64,000 nt of DNA from Juglans regia (GCF_001411555.2 NC_049903.1:28714583-28778582), one strand, 5' to 3'; counted from the first letter of the stretch, positions 21,927-33,826 are shown. The notes: generated from the sequence alone by a model not told the origin. Made by a program: numbers and translations.

Positions 21927-24900
21927 ATGGCAACAACCTCCATTTCTATTTCCATACCGATACTAACGATATGGGCTATCTGGATCTTATTATGCGGAAA
22001 GTGTTTGGATAATGCACTTCAGCAGCTTGTTGTTGCTGCATCTGGGTCATCTCATGCCCTTCAACTTAAACAAGCCAAGGCTTTGCAGGAGACTGGGTGG
22101 TGGCCGTCCACTACTCATGCCCAAGCCAGTAGTAATTATTCAAGTGCATGCCACTGGGATGGTATTACTTGCAATGCTGATGGAAGCATCACAACCATCG
22201 ATAGATTTTATCAAGGTTTGGGAGGTCAGTTGATCAAACTCAACTTCTCTTTCTTCCCAAATTTAGTCAGTCTTAATCTTAGTATGAACTTCCTTACGGG
22301 GTGTATCCCACTTGAGATAGGGATGTTAAAGAACTTGGTCTATTTAAGACTTAGTTACAACATGCTCGTCGGTTCAATCCCTTCCACTTTGGGTCATTTG
22401 ATTAATTTGGAATATTTAGACCTTGGTGGGAACCAAATCAATGGATCCATTCCCCTTGAAATATGGATGCTGAAAAATCTGACCTCTTTATACCTTTCTT
22501 CGAACATGCTTGTCGGTCCAATCCCTTCCACTTTGGGTCATTTGATTAATTTGGAATATTTAGACTTTAGTCAAAATCAAATCAATGGATCCATTCCCCT
22601 TGAGATAGGGATGCTTAAAAATCTGACCCTTTTATACCTTTCTTCGAACATGCTCGTCGGTCCAATCCCTTCCACTTTGGGTCATTTGATTAATTTGGAA
22701 TATTTAGTCCTTCGTCAGAACAAAATCAATGGATCCATTCCTCCTGAAATAGAGATGCTTAAAGATTTGAGCTACCTTAACCTTAGCCAAAACTTTATTA
22801 GTGGAGAAATACCTAGCGCACTTGGGATGATTGCCCCTCTATATACCTTGGATCTTAGCTACAATAATCTTACGGGCAACATTCCATCTTCTCTCACTGG
22901 TATACATAGACTCAACTTATCACATAATTCTTTGGAGGGTCAAATTCCAGATGGTTATGCTCTGTATCATACCTCCCACACATTAAATGGCAATAAGGAT
23001 TTATGCGGTCAGTTCAAGATATTCCCTCCATGTCCAAAAGGTAAAAAATCAATCATAACCGAAATAGAAACTTTTGTACCCATCAGCATTTTCCTCGGAT
23101 TCCTGTTTATTGGAGGGGGTATTTTCTTGTCCCGTTACATGTTCAAGAAAAACCAGATTGAGTCTAGGGGATCAAAGAATGGAAACATATTCTCGATATG
23201 GAATTATGACGGACATATTGCATATGAAGACATTATTGAAGCAACAGAGGATTTTGACATCAGATATTGCATTGGAACTGGTGGTTATGGAAGTGTTTAC
23301 AGAGCAAAATTACCAAGCGGAAATGTGGTTGCCTTAAAGAAACTTCATCAGAGAGAGGCTGAGAATCTAGGTTTCTATAAGAGTTTTATAAATGAGGTAA
23401 GGGTGTTAACAGAGATAAGACATCGAAATATTGTGAAGCTGCATGGGTTCTGTGTACATAAAGGATGCAAATTTTTAATTTATGAGTACATGGAAAGGGG
23501 AAGCCTATTTTGTGTCCTAAGAAATGTTGATGAAGCTATGGAACTGGATTGGAGCAAGAGGGTAAACATCATCAAAGGCACAGCACACGCCTTATCATAC
23601 ATGCATCATGAATGCATCCCAACAATTGTTCATAGAGATATATCATCCAACAACATTTTGCTGAACTCCGAATTTCAAGGTTTTATATCTGACTTTGGAA
23701 CTGCTAAACTCCTTGATCCTGACTCCTCCAATCAAACATTGGTTGCTGGCACTTATGGTTACATTGCCCCAGGTAAATTGTTAATTGGTTATTCCTACCA
23801 CAACAATGTCATTTAAATTATTTAATTAAGAATATTGAATATAATTATTCCATTAGTCATGTATCTAAATATTTTTCAAGATTATTTTTCTTTTGATTTT
23901 TTGTTTTTTTGTCAGATTTACAATTTATGAATCGTTATCACAAATTAAGCTAAAAGGATATTAAATTGATAAAACTAAAAAGACATGCAATAAAATCTAA
24001 AATCCCAATAATCTTAAATTATAAATTTAATTAGATATATTTGTTTTTCATTTAATTATATGTTTAGCATAATCACATATATTAGTTAATAATAATACAT
24101 TTGGAGAGTGGATAATCATACTACATAGGAATAATTTGTAACTAGCAATAATATAATAATAATATATAGTACCTTCCTTTACTCAAAGTTTCATGATTTA
24201 AAAATCATAAAATACTAGTCCTAGATTGATCGAATAATGTGCGAGCTAGCTAAATAATCTAAGATATCAATTAAGAATATCATATATAGATTCTAAATAT
24301 TTTATTTTAAGATATTTCAAATAAATTTAAAATGTTTTTTAAAATTTATAAAAAAATTTAGATTCAAATTATATCCTCTACGCAAAATAATTAAAAATGT
24401 AAATAGTTGATGCTAGAACCAATTTTTTGTGAACTTTGTTTATTTTTCAAAATATTATATAATGAAGTTGTCACATCTTTATTTAAAAGATTTGTATTTT
24501 AAAACCTACAGATTATTATCGATAACTTGATTAAATATTATTCTTCATTCAATAATTTTACTGTTAAATTATAATTATCAAATTAATTAGATGTATTACT
24601 ATTCATTAAATGTATTTAGTCCTCATCGTTTTTTCCTTTCTCTATAGAGTTTGCCTACACGATGACAGTTACTGCAAAATGCGATGTATATAGCTTTGGA
24701 GTGGTGGCACTAGAAGTATTAATGGGAAGGCATCCAGGAGAACTCCTATCCTCATTATCATCATCATCTCAAAATATGATGCTAAATGAAATATTAGACC
24801 AACGCCTACCACCTCCAAATCGTCTAATTGGACAAGAGATTTTGCTTGTTGCTACAATAGCATTTGCATGCCTGCACACTCAGCCAAAGTCTCGGCCTTT

Positions 24901-25030
24901 AATGAAATGTGTGTCACAAGAATTTCTCTCTCCCAGGAAGCCAAATGTCATACCCTTGACTAGGGTTTCACTCCTGCAACTGAGGAAACAAGCATCATAT
25001 GTGGCTGGATCAGGATTTGCTTATTGTTAA
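21927..25030 (+). CDS. MIK2-like LRR receptor kinase, copy 2
   Basis: The exons are 21927-23772 and 24648-25030. The intron of 875 bp is GT/AG and phase 1, at the same codon as in copy 1. The product is 742 aa: signal peptide, cap with CHWDGITC, about ten LRRs, a membrane segment (about 382-404) and a kinase with [15 protein letters not shown] and DFG intact. It is 96 residues longer than copy 1, entirely from two extra 48-residue modules in the LRR region. The kinase part is almost identical to copy 1, while the first LRRs differ at many exposed positions. Like copy 1 it should be a plasma-membrane Ser/Thr kinase of the MIK2-like group. Ligand unknown. If the intron were retained, translation would stop after APG with the C-lobe missing. 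Confidence 0.9.
22369..22770 (+). repeat. 144-bp LRR modules in receptor 2
   Basis: Copies start at 22369, 22513 and 22657 with 'tcggt(t/c)caatcccttcc'. They are exactly 144 bp apart, and the third diverges after about 22745. Each encodes two 24-residue LRRs. Confidence 0.95.
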
Positions 25031-25266
25031 GGTGTTTTGTGTGATGTCAATGTGTCGTTTACCTTTATCGGCCTATTTTCAAGAAAAATATTATTTGTAA
25101 GCATTCTAAATCACCCCATAAACCTAAACTACTCACTTTTCAAGGTTGGAAGTGGCTGAAACAGAATGGGGCCGATGTGTTTGTATGAGATAAGTGTGCA
25201 AATAGAAAGTATAAGTGAATTAAGTAAAATCTAATAGAGAATTTTAGCAGACTCGTCATTTCTTCT

Positions 25267-26414
25267 TCATGAACAACAGGCTTTCAGAACTTCTTTGATA
25301 TTAGGATCTTCCCCAGCTTATTTGTCCTACACAAAAAGAAATCAACAAATTTTACATCTAGTTAGAGTAGTATCTAGCATAAGAGCTCAGAACTTTAAAG
25401 CCTTGAGTGGAGTCTTTCGATACTCCTCTCCGATCTTAGTTGTATAAGAAAATATATTTAGATAAGGTTACAAAATTTGTTAGGAAAAAAAGGAAACTAT
25501 TGATCAATAACAAATAGATAACAATGGTCATATTGATGATTAACAGTGCTCTGGGCATGAGGAAAAAAGAGAAAGGGGACACGCTATGATGTGGAACTTA
25601 ATTACCTTGTGAACGAATGAGATGTTAGTTTTGCCAGGACCTGCAACTATAATTCCACCTTTCTGCCTAAGAAACAACAAACTTCCACTTGTTAATTTTA
25701 AAAATAGGAAAAAAATCATCACTAAGAAAAAAATATTTTCTACCCTAGCAGCAGACAACTCATATTTGACAAGCTTAGCAAAAATATGTAAAGATCATTA
25801 AACCAATTGCCCTATTGAAGGCAAGCCTTATAATCTATACACTTCTATACTTTTTGTTTTTCAATTTACGCATTAGTGTAGAGTCAACTGTTATTAGATT
25901 TCTTTGGTGGCTTCATCGGGATCCTGTTTAAGCCACCAAGGGGATTTAGTTGTGATGGATCTAGGTTCTGTTGATAATACCATGAAGTCAAGTCAAGATG
26001 CACGTTTTGTTGATAGTTGTTAGGAGTTCAAGAAAAGTACATAACTGGATACTTTGATCTCATCATAAAATATATATATATATATACACAGTAGTTGCAA
26101 CAAGATGTTTTGCATACCAGCCACCTCTAGTCACGATGTCCTTTTCAAATGAAAACTTCCAGTCTTGTCGATAACCTTCCATGTATAACAGTATTATCTT
26201 GAGACCTGCCTATAGTGTCACAGAAACAACTAAACTAAGAATTCCTAGATGCAATCACAAAGTGCTAATTTTCACAAGCACCTTATGTAAGCCACAAGTA
26301 CTAGTAGAGTTACCAAAAAGGGATTTTCACATACTTTAGGAGTGAATGTAGTTGAAACCCCTGAGACAAATTGGAAAGCCTCATACGAATAGTGGGTCAG
26401 GTCGGCATAAACTT
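25267..26414 (-). pseudogene. peroxiredoxin-like 3' exons, unit 2
   Basis: Same four-exon layout as unit 1: 26335-26414, 26118-26209, 25606-25666 and 25267-25326. All splice sites are good, including donor GTATGT after the first. The last exon has a premature TAA at 25318-25320 where units 1 and 3 have GAA, so the C-terminal EAGxDP part would be lost. A short remnant of the preceding exon (FKGE followed by GTATGT) is visible near 27141-27155. Product resembles AAED1/PRXL2-type thioredoxin-like proteins. Non-functional as read. Confidence 0.75.
26070..26088. repeat. (TA)n microsatellite
   Basis: About nine TA units between peroxiredoxin-like exon remnants. Unit 1 has poly(A) here instead. Confidence 0.85.
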
Positions 26415-26479
26415 CTGAAACAAACAACAAGTTTTATTAGCAGGCTGCAAAGTTAAGACACATTACAATTTTTTCAATT

Positions 26480-26935
26480 AAACAGATTTCATTTTCATTC
26501 TTTTGCACCCTTGCTTTGAGGAGTAATATAAGGTCTTTCCATAATGCAGGCTGCTTTGCAACAACATGAATCACACCGTCATTGGTGCCATCACCAAGCC
26601 TTCACCATCTCATCCTCATCATTATCACATTATTGTTGTTATCATCATCATCAATTGCTAACAAAAACAATGGTTCCATATCGACACATATTTCTACAAC
26701 ATAAAATTCAACAGATTTCTCATTCATTCTTTTACACCCCTACTTTGATGAGTAGTAAGGTCTTTTCACAATACATGCTACTTTGCAACAATGAATTGCT
26801 GCCATCACCAAACCTTCACCATCTCATCCTTATCATTATCACATTATTGCGTTATCGTCATCATCATCAATTAGCAACAGAAACAATGGTTCCATATCCA
26901 CACAGACTCCTTTATTATAGACTAATTGATATTTC
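26480..26935. repeat. ~225-bp tandem repeat, two copies
   Basis: The block with 'gctgctttgcaacaa' at about 26549 recurs at about 26775 with 'gctactttgcaacaa'. Both contain 'catctcatcc' and 'atcatcatcatcaat' stretches and end near 'ggttccatatc'. There is one copy in unit 1 (about 11600-11830) and two in unit 3 (about 42010-42480). Confidence 0.8.
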
Positions 26936-27360
26936 AAGATAGAAACACTATAAGAACTTAAATATAAACAAGAAATTTAAAACAAAATGGAACCAAAAGT
27001 GCACATGTAATTGAACCAGAGATACCATCTCATCTCCATGTTTCCATTTTACTCTATTGATAGTAAAACCAAAGTAGAACTTGATGTACCACTGCTGATA
27101 TAATAGAATTCACATAGTATACAAATTCTTTAGAAACATACCTCCTTTGAAGACTGCTGCAAGTTACTGCTGCAAGTTACTTCAAAAATTTATGTTATTT
27201 CCTTGATAAAAAATTGGGGTAATGGGTGAGAAATTATTTCAGTGAAGTATAACATTGTTAGTCACATATTTACCCTTAAAATACACGTGAAGAGTGCCAT
27301 TGGTTTCCTCATGAAACATCCATACATATTTACAATTACCCTTATTTGTTCGTTAGAGCT

Positions 27361-27500
27361 AACGACGATCTCGTCTCCTTCGGCCCGCTGTCACAACTGG
27401 TTTTCTATCCCTGATCTGTTTGTTGGAGCTAACGACGATCTCGTCTCCTTCGGCCCGCTCTCACAACTAGTTTTATGTCCCTGATCTGTTTGTTGGAGCT
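27361..27500 (+). pseudogene. adenylate kinase exon-1 tail, duplicated in tandem
   Basis: The end of the adenylate kinase first exon (NDDLVS..GPLSQLV, with 'aacgacgatctcgtctcc') occurs at 27361 and again 70 bp later at 27431. No other adenylate kinase exon survives in unit 2. The upstream part of exon 1 is deleted up to the peroxiredoxin-like flank. Confidence 0.65.
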
Positions 27501-28280
27501 CATATTACTTTGGATTCTTATTATTTTTCACGCAGGCTAGCTTTAGAAGTGCGCTAATTTTCTCCATTTTTTTATCTTTTTTTTTTTCTACTCTGAAATC
27601 TCTCATTCTTGCTTACTATTTAGCGAAATGGTTTTTAGCTGGTTGTACGATAAAAAAAAATCTATATTCGCTAATGTTTCAATATTATTAGTTCATAACT
27701 AAGTGATGTCTGTCATGCTCGTTTCATTTGTTGATATATTTGGGAGTTCTTGCCAATTAATATCCATGACTCTGCTAGAATATTCCTTGAAGTAGATCGA
27801 GTTTTAACTCAAAATTGTAGAGTTCCTCATCATATATGTGTCTAGTCGATATTTGTGATGATTTAATTGTTTGATTTGTGACAAGTAGCTAAGACTCACT
27901 CTATTTGAACTATGAGATGCCGAGCTTGCCATGAATTATTATTGTTGTTTATGTTTTACTGTTTGTGTTAATTAGACTATGTTTGTTTGGTTCTAAAGTT
28001 ATTTTTGGTAAACTGTTTTTCTCATTTTCTGGTGCTTGATTGGGTTTTGAGAGGGCTGGTATGGTGAGCAAAAATTCAAAAACATTGGTTGCAAACTCAA
28101 AAAATTTGGAAAACCAACTCAAGAATTTTAAATACCAACTTATGCCATTGCATGACATTTACCCACCACCAAAATCTCCCGATATTAGCCATAGAATTAG
28201 GGACGAAGGCACCGACGTTGGGACAGGTCCCAGTGCTTTTATCTCTTCACAACAATGTGTAACTTTGACCATAAAGAAAA
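27500..28280. other. repeated adenylate kinase intron sequence, unit 2
   Basis: Aligns with 12520-13330 and 56000-56470. Non-coding. It ends where a retroposon is inserted at 28281-28292. Confidence 0.7.
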
Positions 28281-28292
28281 AATAAAAAGATT

Positions 28293-29216
28293 TTTTTTAT
28301 TTTATTTCATAAGAAATAGACTTAATTTCATTCTATAAAAAGAAGTTACATCTGTGACTCAAAATTACAAGTCAAACTAACATTAGTTGTAAGCAACCCG
28401 TACAGAAAAACTTTGCGACTGGCATTGTCTAAATTTCATGAAAACTCTCAAAAAGAGAGTATCTTTCTCTATATTAAAACAGAAGGAAAAATACCTCTCA
28501 TCAAAACTCCATCCTCCAAAGGAGGAGAAGTGAACAACACACCCATCCTCCTAACACGGAGGAGGGAGGAACCAAACACCACTATGGACAAAAGTCCAAT
28601 AGCCTATTTCACTTTATTTTCCTATTTATAAAAAACTCAACAAACAAACATCGAGAAAAACACACCGACATAAAGTCGAAAATGCAGAAACACCACCAAC
28701 AACACCAAACATAATCGGAAAAAACAAAATGGAAAGCATCAGTGGTGCGCCACACTGGGAAGGAGTCGTTCAGCCGGTCAAGACGTTGCCGAAGTCACTG
28801 GGCCCTGAGTTGCTGTGCATGGTGTCGACGAAAGATGAATGACGGTAGTTTGAGTACCTCACGCGTTTCCTTTAAACCGTGCGTTGGCGCAACGTGTCGC
28901 TCTGATTGGCACCCAATCCAGTCGACCGCAAGATCGACGGGTGGGGCTTCTCCCGGTGGTGCACGTGTCGGACAATAGTCATTAGAGAAGCTCAAAACGG
29001 CTACCACCTTTATTCGGCTGAAAACTTGAAAAAAATTATAAAAAAAAACCAAACAAGACCCACCGGAGACGAAGGGTCGGCGAGGAGAGGGAGGAGAGGA
29101 AGAGGAAGAGGAAGAAGGGGCCAAAGCTCCCCTTCCCCACAGCTAGATTCGGACGAGCGAGTTGCGATGCGAGAGAGAGAGGGTTTGGTTTTTTCTAGAG
29201 AGAGAGGTGGTGAAAG
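28293..29216 (-). mobile_element. 924-bp poly(A) retroposon with 12-bp target duplication
   Basis: AATAAAAAGATT flanks both sides (28281-28292 and 29217-29228). Beyond it the host sequence resumes exactly as in unit 1 ('taagctgtaaat'). The left end is T-rich, so the element runs on the - strand. It has a CT-rich GC-high 5' part (29216 down to about 28750) and an AT-rich 3' part ending in A-rich sequence. It has no reverse transcriptase. It may be a SINE-like or internally deleted LINE, or a retrocopy. Confidence 0.75.
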
Positions 29217-29228
29217 AATAAAAAGATT

Positions 29229-30526
29229 AATAAGCTGTAAATCACCCAAGAAAGCTTCCACAGGAAAACTTTGACCATAATTAGGTTTTCTTTTTCGTCC
29301 CCATTGCAGATAGATCATGAAGTAGGGGTTTTGTATTTCTTCCTCTCTCTTTTATAATGACTCTGAACTATTTTATTTTTTTATATATAACTTCTCGGAT
29401 AGTATCAAAATCAATTGAAACTTCTTTGAATTTTCCAGGAAAACTGAAAAAGGTTATAATGTGATGCATTAGGGAAAAGCTTGGAGACGGATGGGTTTAA
29501 AACCAAATTTCACACTGGCCAATTGTATCTTGACACGTAAGCCATCCAAACAAAGACTTGTTGCATCTCAAAGCAGGCGATTCCCTCCCATCTATTTCCT
29601 TCTCCACACATAATTCTTCCATTCTCTCCATTCTCCCATTCTCATTGTACTGCACCTGCATAACCCTTCTCCAGACGAACAATCATCCGTTCTCTCCAAG
29701 CAGTAAGCCTCTCCGTTCCCATCAGCACCTGCACCAACCCTTCTCTCCCTCTCAAATGAAAGACTCATCTTTCATCTTTGAGCTTGAAATCCCATCTTGT
29801 TCTTCCCATCCCTCTCCAATACTAGGTCTGTACTCCAAATTTACAAGTGTTAGTCATAGAATCCTCAATGTATAAGATTTTCAGAAAGAAAACGAAGATT
29901 CACAAATAAAAAAAATGCAATGGTAATCATGATCTGGCTACAAGAAATAAATAAATAAATAAAACTGATAAATTTAAAGTTTATTTATGCTTTCATTCTA
30001 AATATTTAAAAAGCAAATTAAATGAAGGGAACAAATAACTGCAGAACAAAAATAATTTGACAGAAATTCGAACAGGCTATCTAATCAATTTCCTCTGTTC
30101 AAGGCCCCAAACAATAATCAACAGTATAACCCATCATTTTCCAATTATGTAACCTCTGGTTTTGTAGTAGCCAAACAGAGGAGAACAACAAATCAGAAGA
30201 AACCCAGGAGAAGGTTGCCCAACAATGAAGAACCTAGAAGAAACTCTATAATTGAAAACAAAATTTTATGCTAACCGAATAATAAAAAGAAAAAAATGAA
30301 CTATTTTCGTGACAACCAAACACCAAAAAGCAGTTGTTTTCTTGCAAAGAATTTTGCTCAAAACAGTATCCATAACATAATAGTTATACTTCAAAACAAA
30401 TGGAGCCTAACTGTTTTTATGCCTTACTTACACCTTATTTGGGAGGGGGAATGTGATTTTAAAAAAAGAGTAAAATATGCAATATCTCATTCATCCCCTT
30501 GTCTGGGAGTTCAACTAGCTAGGTGG
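29229..30526. other. remaining unit 2 tail and unassigned DNA
   Basis: Up to about 29473 it matches 13340-13610 and 56480-56740. After that the similarity to the other units stops. A CT-rich stretch at about 29540-29830 and an A-rich stretch at 29890-30300 follow. No gene recognised. Confidence 0.5.
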
Positions 30527-30957
30527 CACTACAAGAGAAATTAGTTTTGTGACTGTTTATAAATTGTGACAGTGCCCAAACCATCAAAGAAAAGCATTTT
30601 CTATGACGGTTTGTGGAAACCGTCATTGAAGGTAGATGAGAAATTACATTATGTTTGAATGTATACATTTTCATGTTAGAACGTTCACTGGGCATTCGAA
30701 CGTGAACGCTACTTACGTGAAAATTTTTTGCGTCAACGTTCAAATGTTCTTGATTCTTACGTGTGAACAATAATTGATTTAATATTAAAGTTTGATATTT
30801 CAAATTAAAAAAGATTGATAATTGAAATGCAGTGATTTAATATTATAGTTGTACAAGCTAACATTAAAAAAGATTGAAAATTGAAATTCAAAAACTGAAA
30901 ATATATTAAATAATATTGTTCATTACATATGATAAAAATAAAGTATAAAATACTCAG

Positions 30958-32153
30958 AATGTGCCATTTACATATTTATTAAAATCGTCCGTCAATGTTT
31001 TAACCTTTGCGTTTAGTATATCTATCCGATGGAGATCATTGGTGACCAAAGCTCCAACATTCTCTTCTACTGACGTGATCTTTTGGTTGATGTGCGTAGT
31101 AATATCTAAGAAAAATGCATCAACCCAAGCAGGATGCACATCTCCCATATATGTACCCATCGACGGCTGGCTAGTACTCCCAACACTAGGTTTAGACTAA
31201 GTGGGAGGAACAAGATCTGGTACAGGGCCAGGCTGACGTCGAGCATAGCCCCTCCCCTGTCCAATGCTCCGACGGTGTGTGGTCATGTCGATGGGGCTCA
31301 TCTGGTCACTCATCCACTCCTCCACCTTGGGTTGCACATCCCGGGCCAGTAATAGCTTGATAATGAGGACTCCATATGGGAGGTTGTCCGTGGAGATGAC
31401 GCTCCCATTGTAACAGATCCTCTCAAAAATACAAAGTGGCAAATCGATGGGATCTCCACGTGCCACTCATTTAAGGAATTGTGCGCGAGTCCGGCTAAAT
31501 GTGACCTTATGTCCCACAGGATCCACATTTGTTGCAACAATAAAATGCAACATGCGGAAAAAAGGGTGGAGCTGTACATGAATTAATGAGTTCTTCCTAT
31601 CGATCCGGTCACGGTCACTCCCAGTGAGAATGTAGAAATCCTCATCTCGGCGACCATCCTCCTTATCAGAATCATCAACCTCTGACTGGTCAACTGGGCT
31701 AGCTGATGATGCAGAAGTGCCTACATCTGCATCTACTCATGATCCATCCATAGGCTGAGCATCTCCTGCAGTCAATATCTAACTACACGACGGATCTCCA
31801 GAAGCTCGGCGATGACATATGCCGAGACCTCAAACTGAACACCGCGTACTGTCACAGTGTGAGAGGATGCATCCTTAGGTAAGGACCACATCGCCATATA
31901 AAACTCTCAAACCATTGAGGGGGATGATACCCCTCAATGTGCAGATACTCATCTAGCCTCTTGTAACAAACACGTCTCGAACGCTCTTTTGCTCCCATAT
32001 GATTTCATGAAAGTGGTTGATCATGACTTCTCGTTCAGACATAACTGTTCGAGCCCCAATTCGAGATGTGTCCTCACTTGTACCTTCCCTCCCCCTTTTC
32101 CTAGTCATCAAAAGATGAGTCATATCCTTAAATAAAGAAAAAAAATTGAGCAA
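30958..32153 (-). pseudogene. 'putative plant transposon protein'-type gene, broken
   Basis: The - strand frames read in order RKRGREGTSEDTSR (about 32100), then, after frame breaks, FFRMLHFIVATN-like remains (about 31560), a TGA at 31467-31469, and DPIDLPLCIFERICYNGS with PYGVLIIKLLLARDV (31197-31466). A further stop leads to ITTHINQKITSVEENVGAL (30958-31160), a short coiled-coil-like tail. This layout is that of plant proteins annotated as putative plant transposon protein, which are found inside transposons. Function unknown. Clearly dead here. Confidence 0.5.
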
Positions 32154-32205
32154 TATTAATATTATGATGCATATTATGTACTATAATCTAAATTATTTTG
32201 GGAAC

Positions 32206-32680
32206 ACGTTCGAACGTAACATATCACGTTCAGACATTAAGCATAAACGTGCGCATGTTTTTGTTGTTATGTTCGCACGTTAAGTTCCTCAATAGTATCA
32301 TCCAGTCTAAGATGAGTTACATTCGAGCGTGATAGCCTAAACACACATTCGAATATACCAAACATATCACGTTTGCACGTGAGGAAGTTCTTTAACGTAT
32401 TCAATAATACGTTCGAACGTACATAACTATTAGTTCAAACATATATTTGGTTTATGGCAACTGAAAGTTTTACATTCGAATGAATTACAAATAACGTTCA
32501 CTCGTATGTACCGATCAAGAATTTGAACGATCATACATGCGGCCGTTACAAATGTTCGTTCGAATATAAAATATATATTCGTATGTACTCTCAATACGTA
32601 GCACATGCGCACATTATATGATTAACTTGCGAACGTGTATGTCGTCTTCCTCATTTTGTATGTATAACGTTCGAACTTTA
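32206..32680. repeat. ACGTTCGAACGT subterminal motif cluster
   Basis: Perfect 12-mers occur at 32206-32217 and 32409-32420, with near matches at about 32330, 32352, 32473, 32540 and 32667. Further copies lie near 30681-30705 at the other end of the element. Confidence 0.7.
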
Positions 32681-32812
32681 CGAGATAGAAATAGCTGAGT
32701 CAAACTCAGTCATTTCCTAACACCTCAAATACAATGAAAATCAATTTAGAAATGAAGTATAAACTTCAAGAAAGCTTTTACGGTGGCCGTTTGGCCATTG
32801 GCAGCCCGTGCT

Positions 32813-33370
32813 TTCAATTTCTATTTGTATTGATAAATTTGGGCAATTTTCTCATCCGCCCCAAACGTGGGGTCGGGTGAGAAAAGTCTCCACGTCCATC
32901 GAAGTGATCTTTGACGGGGTCAGTGCGGAAATCTTTTCTCGTTGACAAATTATAAGATCTAAAAAGTAAAGACCAAACAATACGTCCAACAATAATTTTT
33001 TCAATCGAGTTCTGTTTCTTGCCCAATATTTTTAACTAGTTAAATCTTATTATTGGCTGTATGAATAAATTATTGACGCAAAAATCTTAACAAAATAATA
33101 ATATTAGTACAATTTACTCAATTTAATTGGAGTTAAATTTGATTAATTGAAGTTATAAAATTTCAAGTCTTCCCGACAAGAAAGTGTTTTTTTTAGCCTA
33201 ACTGACAAAACTAGGACAAAAAATGAGTTAGAGAGATATGTGACTTATCAATAAGTTAGATAATTTTTCCAAGACTTATCATTGAATTTGAATATTTGGA
33301 CGATCCTTGTGCTTGGGAAAAGAATATGGTCTTCTTGTCGGATGAATTTTATCAAACCAGCTAGAGTACC
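32813..33370. repeat. 5' flank of unit 3 (start)
   Basis: 32813-32990 matches 5575-5745 ('ccgccccaaacgt' region), and 32950-33060 matches about 5982-6090 ('aaagaccaaacaatacgtc'). The two blocks are contiguous here, without the 143-bp MITE and the 'cctcgacctcg' segment seen in units 1 and 2. The rest to 33370 is AT-rich and unassigned. Confidence 0.7.
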
Positions 33371-33374
33371 TGAG

Positions 33375-33632
33375 CCTCGTTTGTTTTCAGGAAACATCTC
33401 ATCTCATCTTACCTCATCATTACAACTTTTCCAAATCTCCACACAAAATAAAATAAACAATTCAACTATTTCAAATCTCAAAATAAAAATAAAATAAACA
33501 ATTCAACTTTTTCAAATCTCAAAATAAAAATAATATTAAAAAATATATTCTAACAATATCTTATTCAACTTTTTAACTTTAATCTCAACTCATCTCATAT
33601 AATCTCATCTCAATCTCTAAAAACAAACCAGC
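33375..33632. mobile_element. MITE, 'ctcatctcat' family
   Basis: The ends GCCTCGTTTGTTTTCAG and (inverted) GCTGGTTTGTTTTTAGA form inverted repeats. Inside are repeated 'ctcatctcat' and 'aacaattcaactttttcaaa' stretches. It shares its core with the MITEs at 6423 and 20966. I associate this family with Fagales genomes. Confidence 0.6.
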
Positions 33633-33655
33633 TAAGCTTCTCATTGTATAGCTTT

Positions 33656-33826
33656 AAAAAAGATGTTAGATATATAAAGAATATTATAAAATTAGGGCGG
33701 AAAACGATCTACTTATAACTGTCTTATAATTATTTTATAATTTTATAGAAAATCGAGAGTAGTTTTGTAAAACCGAAATCTATTTTTAAGAAAGTAGCGT
33801 ATTTGTATTAATTCATTGTATGTGGA
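33656..33826. repeat. dispersed repeat shared with 62494-62682
   Basis: The 'aaaaagatgttag' to 'gtattaattcattgta' block matches 62494-62682 with small indels. Its continuation is at 35103-35560 here and 62740-63075 there. Confidence 0.8.

Larger units (their letters stand above)
30527..32812. mobile_element. CACTA (En/Spm)-like element, right end missing
   Basis: It starts CACTACAAGAGAAATTAG, the classical plant CACTA terminus, followed by 'gtgactgtttataaattgtgaca' and an inverted 'gacggtttgtggaaaccgtc'. Both subterminal zones (30670-30780 and 32200-32680) are full of palindromic ACGTTCGAACGT-type motifs, as expected for transposase-binding subterminal repeats. I could not find the matching CTTGTAGTG end. 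The element seems cut at about 32812 where unit 3 flank begins. It carries a broken - strand gene. Confidence 0.65.

Noticed and set aside
28795..29274. Two overlapping frames of 109 and 122 codons in GC-rich DNA
   Set aside because: Both are inside the 924-bp retroposon and consist of Ser/Pro or Arg/Gly simple sequence.
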